Of a stretch of 64,000 nt of DNA, positions 56,238 to 64,000 are shown in pieces. The DNA is taken from assembly GCA_900095875.1 (NCBI GenBank), contig LT608311.1, forward strand, positions 682,001 to 746,000, read 5' to 3'. Every line of letters begins with the position of its first letter. The stretch's first letter is position 1. The translations under genes and the position numbers were made by a program. The stretch is from Caecibacter massiliensis (GTDB lineage Bacteria > Bacillota > Negativicutes > Veillonellales > Megasphaeraceae). Below the pieces are notes generated by a model that was given only the letters and a program-made list of their open reading frames with translations, did no database searches and was not told where the DNA came from.

Positions 56238-56951
56238 TCATACCTCCTGTATTTCTTCTAAAATTTTATCGGCAGCACATGCCGGATCAGCCGCTTTCGT
56301 AATAGGCCGTCCGATGACCAGGTGAGATGCTCCATCATGCAATGCCTGAGATGGCGTCGTAAAGCGTTTTTGGTCATCTGCTACAGCAAAGGACGGACGG
56401 ATTCCCGGAGTAACAATCAGAAAATCCGGGCCATTCATTTCCCGTATTTCCCGCGCTTCATAGGGAGACGAAACAGTTCCATCAATACCCGATTCTTTAG
56501 CCAGGGCCGCCAGCTTTTTGACTTCTTCAGCAATGCTGCAGGCTCCTCCTACTTCTCTCCATGCCGTTTCATCTATACTCGTCAGGATGGTTACAGCCAG
56601 CAGACGGGGCCGGGCAATTTGCAGGCGGGCCGATTCTTCCCGTGCAGCTGCAGCCGCAGCTTCCATCATGGATCTGCCTCCCATTCCATGAAGAGTCATC
56701 AGATCCACTCCCAGACGGGTAAGGGCCCGTACGCTCTGGGCTACGGTATTAGGGATATCGTGAAGTTTTAAATCCAGAAACACATGTTTCCCCTGTTCTT
56801 TCAGATAGCGTACCGTATCAGGTCCGGCACTATAAAACAGCTCCATACCGACTTTGTAGAAAGAAATGCGGTCTCCTAAAGTTTCTACGAGACGTTTCAT
56901 ATCTTCCAGCGAATGTACATCCAGAGCTGTAATAATACGATCATCTGCCAT
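56238..56951 (-). CDS. pyrF: Orotidine 5'-phosphate decarboxylase
   Basis: 237-residue PyrF. The catalytic Lys/Asp array is in FLDLKLHDIPNTVA; the substrate-binding segments are ALDVHSLEDM at the N-terminus and VTPGIRPSF and VIGRPITKAADP at the C-terminus. It makes UMP. GGAGG lies 6 nt before MADDRII, and earlier in-frame codons belong to the leader. The operon is pyrF-pyrE-membrane protein. I find no PyrR loop in this leader, so its control differs from the pyrB operon. Confidence 0.96.
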   Translation of the reverse strand: MADDRIITALDVHSLEDMKRLVETLGDRISFYKVGMELFYSAGPDTVRYLKEQGKHVFLDLKLHDIPNTVAQSVRALTRLGVDLMTLHGMGGRSMMEAAAAAAREESARLQIARPRLLAVTILTSIDETAWREVGGACSIAEEVKKLAALAKESGIDGTVSSPYEAREIREMNGPDFLIVTPGIRPSFAVADDQKRFTTPSQALHDGASHLVIGRPITKAADPACAADKILEEIQEV

Positions 56952-57017
56952 GGTATTCCTCCTGTCACAACGTATTGCCAATCTGCAATCACACAGCTTT
57001 AAAGGCATATCTATGTA

Positions 57018-57046
57018 ATTATGACATGGTTTATATAGAGTGTCAA
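57018..57046 (-). promoter_or_regulatory. Promoter of the pyrF operon
   Basis: Minus-strand TTGACA (57046-57041), 17-nt spacer, CATAAT (57023-57018), leaving a leader of about 60 nt. It lies between pyrF and the Rrf2 gene. Confidence 0.8.
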
Positions 57047-57083
57047 CTAAAAGCCTTTCTCTGACGGCCCGTACCACTAAGCA

Positions 57084-57527
57084 TTACATGGCTTCATGGC
57101 TAATAGCCTGCACGGCCCGGTCATATACATCCTGCAACGTATGTTTTTGCAATTCTTCTTCAAACTTCTGCTGTATATCATCCAGAATTCCTTCCAGACT
57201 CTGATGAATATTTCTGCCAACAGGACACTTATCATTGGGGTGCTCATGAAAATGGAACAGGCTTTCATCAGGCTTCTTTTCTACGGCCTGGTAAACATCG
57301 AGAAATGTAATTTCCGTCAAAGGCCGCGTCAGGGTAATGCCGCCGGGACCACGCTTAATATCAATAACGCCAGCCTCCCGGAGCTGGGACATGATATTTC
57401 GGATAATAACTGGGTTATTTCCTACACTGCCTGCCAAAAAATCACTAGTTACTTTATAATTGCCGGAAAAATACCGGACAGCTGTCAATACATGTATCGC
57501 AATAGTAAATTTTGTAGAAATCTGCAT
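57084..57527 (-). CDS. Rrf2-family transcriptional regulator
   Basis: 147-residue Rrf2 protein. The N-terminal winged HTH reads STKFTIAIHVLTAV and NPVIIRNIMSQLREAGVI with the wing RGPGGITLTRP. The C-terminal dimer helix follows HPNDKCPVGRNI. Only one cysteine is present, so it lacks the three-cysteine [2Fe-2S] ligand set of IscR and NsrR and belongs with YwnA-like members. It is divergently transcribed from the DUF1858/hemerythrin operon 264 nt away and is the likely regulator of that operon, by analogy with NsrR and ytfE. The signal is unknown. Confidence 0.88.
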   Translation of the reverse strand: MQISTKFTIAIHVLTAVRYFSGNYKVTSDFLAGSVGNNPVIIRNIMSQLREAGVIDIKRGPGGITLTRPLTEITFLDVYQAVEKKPDESLFHFHEHPNDKCPVGRNIHQSLEGILDDIQQKFEEELQKHTLQDVYDRAVQAISHEAM

Positions 57528-57559
57528 GCTTCACACCTCTTTGTCAATCTATCATTCAT

Positions 57560-57573
57560 TATACAAAAGTATA
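57560..57573. promoter_or_regulatory. Candidate autoregulatory operator of the Rrf2 gene
   Basis: Inverted repeat TATAC-AAAA-GTATA directly overlaps the minus-strand TATAAT -10 box, about 30 nt before the rrf2 start. Binding here would block its promoter (inference). Confidence 0.4.
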
Positions 57574-57688
57574 TCAGGAAAGCCCCCACTTGTCTCTCTT
57601 TTTAGCAGATGTAGATAAACAAAATCTTGTTTTATGTTTTTAGTCAAATATCATTATGAAGTCAAAATCTGGGAAAGTCTTTTGCCTC

Positions 57689-57735
57689 CTGTTGTAATAA
57701 CAACAGATTTACAGGATACATCCGTGCTATAGTAC
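57689..57735 (+). promoter_or_regulatory. Promoter and candidate operator of the DUF1858/hemerythrin operon
   Basis: Inverted repeat CTGTTGT-AATA-ACAACAG (57689-57706) abuts a -35 TTTACA (57708-57713), with a -10 TAGTAC after 16 nt (57730-57735). A symmetric site at the edge of a weak -35 is a typical regulator target. It is not the same sequence as the repeat at the rrf2 promoter. Confidence 0.5.
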
Positions 57736-57790
57736 AGACAGACAAAGATAAGTCACATAAATCCATAGATATTTTCAACAGGAGGAATAT

Positions 57791-58015
57791 ATGATGAATG
57801 AAAAAACAATGACCATAACAGAAGATATGCTCATGGGAGACATTATGCGCAGCTACCCCGAAGTAGTAGACACATTATTGGAACAGGGTATGCATTGCCT
57901 GGGCTGCCCGTCATCCCAGCAGGAAAGCTTGGCAAATGCCTGCTATGTACATGGCCTCGACGCCCGCACCGTAACGGCCGCCGTCAACGCCACCATTCAG
58001 GCACATCGTGCATAA
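57791..58015 (+). CDS. DUF1858-domain protein
   Basis: 74-residue cytoplasmic protein consisting of a single DUF1858 domain: TITEDMLMGDIMRSYPEVVDTL followed by the cysteine motif GMHCLGCPSSQQESL and a further cysteine in NACYVHG. The domain is often found with hybrid-cluster or hemerythrin proteins and resembles the ScdA N-terminal cysteine domain. The function is not established; the CxxC could bind a metal or act in redox chemistry. The frame opens with two ATGs after AGGAGG. It is the first gene of a three-gene unit. Confidence 0.85.
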   Translation: MMNEKTMTITEDMLMGDIMRSYPEVVDTLLEQGMHCLGCPSSQQESLANACYVHGLDARTVTAAVNATIQAHRA

Positions 58016-58030
58016 AGGAGGAAGCAGATT

Positions 58031-58621
58031 ATGAGTAAATTTTTAGGACCTGTCCATTTCTGGTTATATCACAAAATACAGTTTCAGGAATCCCTTATAG
58101 ACGCTCTCATTTCCTGCGCCGTACAGAAAGGCTGGAACGATGAAGATCTGACCCGTTTCAGTTGCCCGGACCGCCGTCAGCTTGATGAAATCATTGACGA
58201 AACCAATATTCATGGCTGGCTGCAGACACGCATCCAGGATGCAGAAACCCGGTATGCCAACCTCGTCCTGTACCTTGCCGGCTCTGATGAAACCCGTCTG
58301 AAAGTGCTGGAACAAGCAGCTGGCGATTTTGGTGCCGCCCAAAACCTGCAAGCTGCTACCGCGCCGGAAGCATTCCACCGTCTCGATGACCTGCTCCTCG
58401 ACGGTATGCCGTGTGATCAGATTAACCGCGTCTCTCACAGCAGTGATGATGTCATTACCTGGATACAGTCTGCTGACATCCACAGTGATTACTGGCAGGG
58501 ACATGGTCAATGGTATTATCTGCTCCGTCAGGCTCTGATAGCTGGCCTGTTATCCCACACCGATTATTCATTTCTTCATAAAGAAGACGGCTCATTCCAT
58601 ATCGTGAAAAAAGCCGCCTGA
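58031..58621 (+). CDS. Uncharacterised protein between DUF1858 and hemerythrin genes
   Basis: 196 residues, family not recognised. It is soluble and predicted mainly helical, and starts SKFLGPVHFWLYHKIQFQE, a distinctive aromatic/His segment. Possible metal ligands are scattered (H8, H13, H in NIHGW, CDQINRVSHSSDD, ADIHSDYWQGHGQWYYLL, SHTDYSFLH), but no known motif emerges. GGAGG precedes the ATG. The 15- and 16-nt gaps to its neighbours show that it belongs to the operon, so a joint role with the hemerythrin and DUF1858 proteins is likely. Confidence 0.85.
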   Translation: MSKFLGPVHFWLYHKIQFQESLIDALISCAVQKGWNDEDLTRFSCPDRRQLDEIIDETNIHGWLQTRIQDAETRYANLVLYLAGSDETRLKVLEQAAGDFGAAQNLQAATAPEAFHRLDDLLLDGMPCDQINRVSHSSDDVITWIQSADIHSDYWQGHGQWYYLLRQALIAGLLSHTDYSFLHKEDGSFHIVKKAA

Positions 58622-58637
58622 GAAAGGTAGGATACGT

Positions 58638-59198
58638 ATGTATTGTACAGAAGTTATGGTAAAACAGCATGCCAATATTTCGCGGATGCTGAAGGTAATA
58701 GAAAAGGCCTGCTGTGCTATTTTGGATGGTTCCCCCATCGATTGCAATGAATTTACAGAAATTCTGAAATTTATCCGTACCTATGCAGACGGACATCATC
58801 ACCGCCGGGAAGAACTTGTCTTATTTCCCGAAATGGTACAACATCTGGAAAAAATCGCCTCCGTCATCATTAATCACGGCATGCTTGTTGAGCATGATCT
58901 CATCCGTGCCCATGTCCGTGCGTTGGATGACGCATTGAAAAACTATCAGGCTCATCCTGATACGTTATATAAACTCCAGATCCTGACAGAAGCCATGGCC
59001 TATGTAAACCGCCTGCAGGCTCATGTCGATAAAGAAAATACGGTCGTATACCCTATGGCAGACCGCAGCCTGCCGGCAGAGATAAAAGAAAAGATTGATG
59101 CTGCAGTTCATAATATGGAAAAAGAAGAAGGACAGGATTTTGCTGCTCCTTATCTGTCTCTGCTGGAACGACTGGAACATAAATATCATATCGCATAA
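58638..59198 (+). CDS. Hemerythrin-domain protein
   Basis: 186-residue HHE cation-binding protein. The di-iron ligand pattern is visible: KQHANI (helix 1), HHHRREELVLFPEM with an HxxxE, NHGMLVEHDLIRAH (helix 3) and HVDKENTVVYPM with a second HxxxE. Such proteins bind oxygen or nitric oxide, or repair iron-sulfur centres (Ric/YtfE/ScdA). Unlike those, it lacks an N-terminal ScdA-type cysteine domain; a cysteine-motif protein is encoded separately at the start of the operon. It is the last gene and is followed by a terminator. Confidence 0.9.
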   Translation: MYCTEVMVKQHANISRMLKVIEKACCAILDGSPIDCNEFTEILKFIRTYADGHHHRREELVLFPEMVQHLEKIASVIINHGMLVEHDLIRAHVRALDDALKNYQAHPDTLYKLQILTEAMAYVNRLQAHVDKENTVVYPMADRSLPAEIKEKIDAAVHNMEKEEGQDFAAPYLSLLERLEHKYHIA

Positions 59199-59209
59199 TA
59201 AGAATAGAC

Positions 59210-59244
59210 AAGGACCGCCGCCCCATATCCGGGCAGCGGTCCTT
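59210..59244. terminator. Bidirectional terminator
   Basis: AAGGACCGCCGCCC / GGGCAGCGGTCCTT with one bulge, T-rich on both sides, between the convergent hemerythrin and SDR genes. Confidence 0.78.
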
Positions 59245-59263
59245 ATTTATTACACGGTCCAGG

Positions 59264-60037
59264 TTATTTCCACAGGACGTTAGAATTTTGTACGGCGTAT
59301 TTGCCACCGCTAACCTCAATAGTAGTACCGGTAATATAACTGGCTGCATCCGATGCCAGAAAAATAAGAACCTTAGCCATTTCTTCGGGAGAACCCACCC
59401 GGTGGAGGGCAATCGCATCGATGAGTGATCCCGTAATATCAGCAGCAATGCGGTCCGCATTCATAGGAGTATCAATCACACCAGGTACATAGGCATTGAC
59501 CCGGATATGCTGGGGAGCCAGTTCAGCTGCCATCGTCTTTGTCATATTCGTAACGGCTGCTTTCGTAGCACCGTACATCGTACCTCCCACAGAAGGGACA
59601 AGCGAAGCGTAGGAAGAAGCGTTCAAAATAACGCCGCCTTTTTCGCCCATAGCCCGGGCAGCAATCTGTGTCCCAAAGAGGACACCTGTCAGATTGACCC
59701 GCACCATTTTTTCCCAGTCTGATAAGGTAATATCCATAAGTTTTTTGCCAATATTGATGCCGGCATTATTTATCCAGATATCGATATGACCATATTGGCC
59801 CAGTACCTCGTCAGCAAACCGCTGCAGCTCTTCTATATTACCGGCATCAGCCTGAGCCGCAAATACGGTCACACCTGCCGCGTGGCATTCCTGATTAAAC
59901 GCTTCGATTCTCTTCTGAGTTCTGCCACAGACAGCAACGGCTGCTCCCTCCCGGCAAAAGCCGATGGCGCAGGCCGCGCCGATGCCAGCCGTACCACCCG
60001 TAATGACAACTACTTTTCCTTTCAATCCTAATTCCAT
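59264..60037 (-). CDS. Short-chain dehydrogenase/reductase
   Basis: 257-residue classical SDR. Cofactor motif ITGGTAGIGAA near residue 12, WINNAGI, catalytic Ser in LNASSYASL, and Tyr-x3-Lys in MYGATKAAV. The C-terminal FLASDAASYITGTTIEVSGG is typical of FabG/BKR-like enzymes. The Arg after the first strand (VCGRTQKR) suggests NADP(H). It is a single-gene unit between the hemerythrin operon and rubrerythrin. The substrate is unknown; a true FabG is less likely without fatty-acid genes nearby. Confidence 0.88.
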   Translation of the reverse strand: MELGLKGKVVVITGGTAGIGAACAIGFCREGAAVAVCGRTQKRIEAFNQECHAAGVTVFAAQADAGNIEELQRFADEVLGQYGHIDIWINNAGINIGKKLMDITLSDWEKMVRVNLTGVLFGTQIAARAMGEKGGVILNASSYASLVPSVGGTMYGATKAAVTNMTKTMAAELAPQHIRVNAYVPGVIDTPMNADRIAADITGSLIDAIALHRVGSPEEMAKVLIFLASDAASYITGTTIEVSGGKYAVQNSNVLWK

Positions 60038-60152
60038 GTTGAACCTCCTATCCTGTTTTCTATGAATATGATATCATGCTTCTCCCGGCAGCACAAATCC
60101 CCTGTCCACATTAAAGCGTATCATATTTTTATTATTTAATATTGATTATTTG

Positions 60153-60181
60153 TTGACAAGATGGGTGGAAGATGTTACAAT
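60153..60181 (+). promoter_or_regulatory. Promoter of the rubrerythrin gene
   Basis: TTGACA (60153-60158), 17-nt spacer, TACAAT (60176-60181). No regulator site (for example a PerR box) was recognised. Confidence 0.85.
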
Positions 60182-60237
60182 ACAAACATCGAAAGAGAAA
60201 TGATTTAGTTGATAAAGAATATAGGAGGTTATACGTT

Positions 60238-60777
60238 ATGGAATTAAAAGGATCAAAGACTGAAAAAAATTTACAGGCTGCATTTGCTGGTGAATCTCAG
60301 GCACGCAATAAATACACCTACTATGCCAGTGTAGCTAAAAAAGCCGGTTACGAACAAATCAAAGCATTCTTCGAAGAAACAGCCAATAATGAAAAAGAAC
60401 ATGCAAAAATCTGGTTCAAACTGCTCAACGGTGGCGAATTGCCAAATGACATCAATGCATTAAAAGACGCCGCTGCCGGTGAACATTATGAATGGACCGA
60501 AATGTATCCGACGTTTGCAAAAGAAGCTCGTGAAGAAGGCTTCAATACGATTGCCTATTTATTTGAAAAAGTAGCAGAAATCGAAAAACATCATGAAGAA
60601 CGGTATTTGGCACTGCTGGCAAATGTAGAAAACGGTACCGCTTTCAAGAAACCTGAAAAGAGAACATGGGTCTGCCGTAACTGTGGGTACATCGTCGAAG
60701 CTGATGAAGCACCGAAAGTTTGCCCCGTATGCGCTCATCCCCAGTCCTTCTTCGAATTGAAAAACGACAACTATTAA
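60238..60777 (+). CDS. rbr: Rubrerythrin
   Basis: 179-residue rubrerythrin, a hydrogen-peroxide reductase of anaerobes. The N-terminal ferritin-like di-iron domain has [27 protein letters not shown] and [13 protein letters not shown] with the paired ExxH ligands. The C-terminal rubredoxin-like domain has [11 protein letters not shown] and [10 protein letters not shown]. The ATG is 9 nt after GGAGG; the longer upstream frame covers the promoter. It is a single gene with its own promoter and terminator, adjacent to the hemerythrin block. Confidence 0.97.
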   Translation: MELKGSKTEKNLQAAFAGESQARNKYTYYASVAKKAGYEQIKAFFEETANNEKEHAKIWFKLLNGGELPNDINALKDAAAGEHYEWTEMYPTFAKEAREEGFNTIAYLFEKVAEIEKHHEERYLALLANVENGTAFKKPEKRTWVCRNCGYIVEADEAPKVCPVCAHPQSFFELKNDNY

Positions 60778-60802
60778 TAAGAATATAGTAATGTGATACC
60801 GA

Positions 60803-60842
60803 AAAAAACAAGAACCATTTTATATGTGGTTCTTGTTTTTTT
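60803..60842 (+). terminator. Terminator of the rubrerythrin gene
   Basis: AAAAAACAAGAACCA / TGGTTCTTGTTTTTTT hairpin with a long T run. The 60843-61029 stretch after it holds no gene that I can support, only the 5S-like fragment listed separately. Confidence 0.9.
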
Positions 60843-60975
60843 ACGTAAGCGTAAAATCAAACTGTGTATGTAAAATGCCGGACGTTAGAAAAAGCTCTCA
60901 GATTACCTATCGGATGATGGTATATTATCTCATGAAAGAAAATCTGGGTAAATCCACCCTTTTATTATTCGCTTA

Positions 60976-60998
60976 CCCTGGGAGGATAGGAAACCGCC
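60976..60998 (+). pseudogene. 5S rRNA-like 3' fragment in inverted orientation
   Basis: 17 nt at 60976-60992 are identical to the 3' part of the adjacent 5S gene (operon 2), and the match continues with one mismatch through ACCGCC. It is on the plus strand, opposite to the real gene. It may be a remnant of an rRNA-mediated rearrangement; chance is possible given the short length. Confidence 0.45.
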
Positions 60999-61029
60999 AC
61001 TCCTCACTAGTCACTAACCACTAACCACA

Positions 61030-61062
61030 AAAAAAAGCACTAGCATAAGCTAGTGCTTTTTT
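61030..61062 (-). terminator. Terminator of rRNA operon 2
   Basis: Same GCACTAGC-ATAA-GCTAGTGC hairpin with A/T flanks as after operon 1. Confidence 0.88.
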
Positions 61063-61067
61063 CCACA

Positions 61068-61182
61068 ATCAGCGGCTTCCTATCCTCCCAGGGGGCTTCC
61101 CCCCAAGTACTTTCGGCGTTTGCGGGCTTAACTGCTGTGTTCGGCATGGGAACAGGTGGATCCCCGCAGCTGTCGCCACTGA
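61068..61182 (-). rRNA. rrf: 5S ribosomal RNA (operon 2)
   Basis: Same gene as in operon 1 with at least two substitutions, at about 61095 (CTCC against CTTC) and 61172 (TGTCGCC against TATCGCC). Confidence 0.93.
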
Positions 61183-61242
61183 ATTCTCTTGTCAGGGCCG
61201 TGCCCTGACAACTGTATAGAAAACGTATCCCTTACCTTACCT

Positions 61243-64000
<2,758 letters not shown>

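Noticed and set aside
60824-61024. 66-codon plus-strand frame after rubrerythrin
   Set aside because: It begins inside the rubrerythrin terminator, has no Shine-Dalgarno and runs through the 5S-like fragment.

Overview
The window looks like a chromosome segment of a diderm Firmicute (class Negativicutes), most likely Megasphaera or a close relative in the Veillonellales. The cytoplasmic gene set is Gram-positive-like (whiA, yvcK, rapZ, divIVA, sepF, addAB, PyrR-type pyr attenuation). It is combined with outer-membrane features: a giant YadA-type trimeric autotransporter, an autotransporter-like exported protein and an SLH-like exported protein. The genus assignment rests on reading the 16S region by eye and was not tested by a search.

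Layout. 1-9.5 kb: surface proteins on the minus strand, namely the N-terminus of an exported protein and a 2910-residue trimeric autotransporter adhesin. 9.8-13.0 kb: a plus-strand DeoR regulator, sugar-acid kinase and PdxA2 operon for threonate-type four-carbon acids. 13.0-18.3 kb: a complete minus-strand rRNA operon with no tRNA in the 16S-23S spacer, two strong tandem promoters and recognisable processing stems. 18.5-21.8 kb: thiM, then two paralogous amino-acid-binding lipoproteins flanking a HAD phosphatase. 21.8-32.9 kb: a long minus-strand run (radical SAM, pgeF, yggS, sepF, ylmH, divIVA, SLH-like protein, HAD, rapZ, yvcK, whiA, exported protein) resembling the ylm/divIVA and yvcJ-yvcK-whiA clusters, with two extra envelope genes. 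33-42 kb: an addB-addA-sdaAB-sdaAA operon. 42.1-44.3 kb: a radical SAM enzyme and an ADP-ribosylglycohydrolase. 44.5-46.4 kb: five tRNAs and tuf behind a consensus promoter, in an order echoing E. coli thrU-tyrU-glyT-thrT-tufB. 46.6-57.0 kb: pyrB-pyrC-carA-carB under a PyrR-type attenuator, and a separate pyrF-pyrE-membrane protein operon. pyrK and pyrD are absent here. 57.1-60.8 kb: a stress-defence block with an Rrf2 regulator divergent from a DUF1858/unknown/hemerythrin operon, then an SDR and rubrerythrin. 61.0-64.0 kb: a second rRNA operon, cut by the window end, in the same orientation and nearly identical to the first.

Most genes and both rRNA operons lie on the minus strand, which suggests that this is the leading strand and that replication enters from the high-coordinate end (inference). 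The points I find most worth checking are: two genes with an ATA codon exactly where the start codon should be; the Rrf2/DUF1858/unknown/hemerythrin locus, which looks like a split version of the Ric/YtfE iron-centre repair arrangement; a coiled-coil tail after the outer-membrane anchor of the giant adhesin; and a duplicated PyrR-binding loop in the pyr leader.
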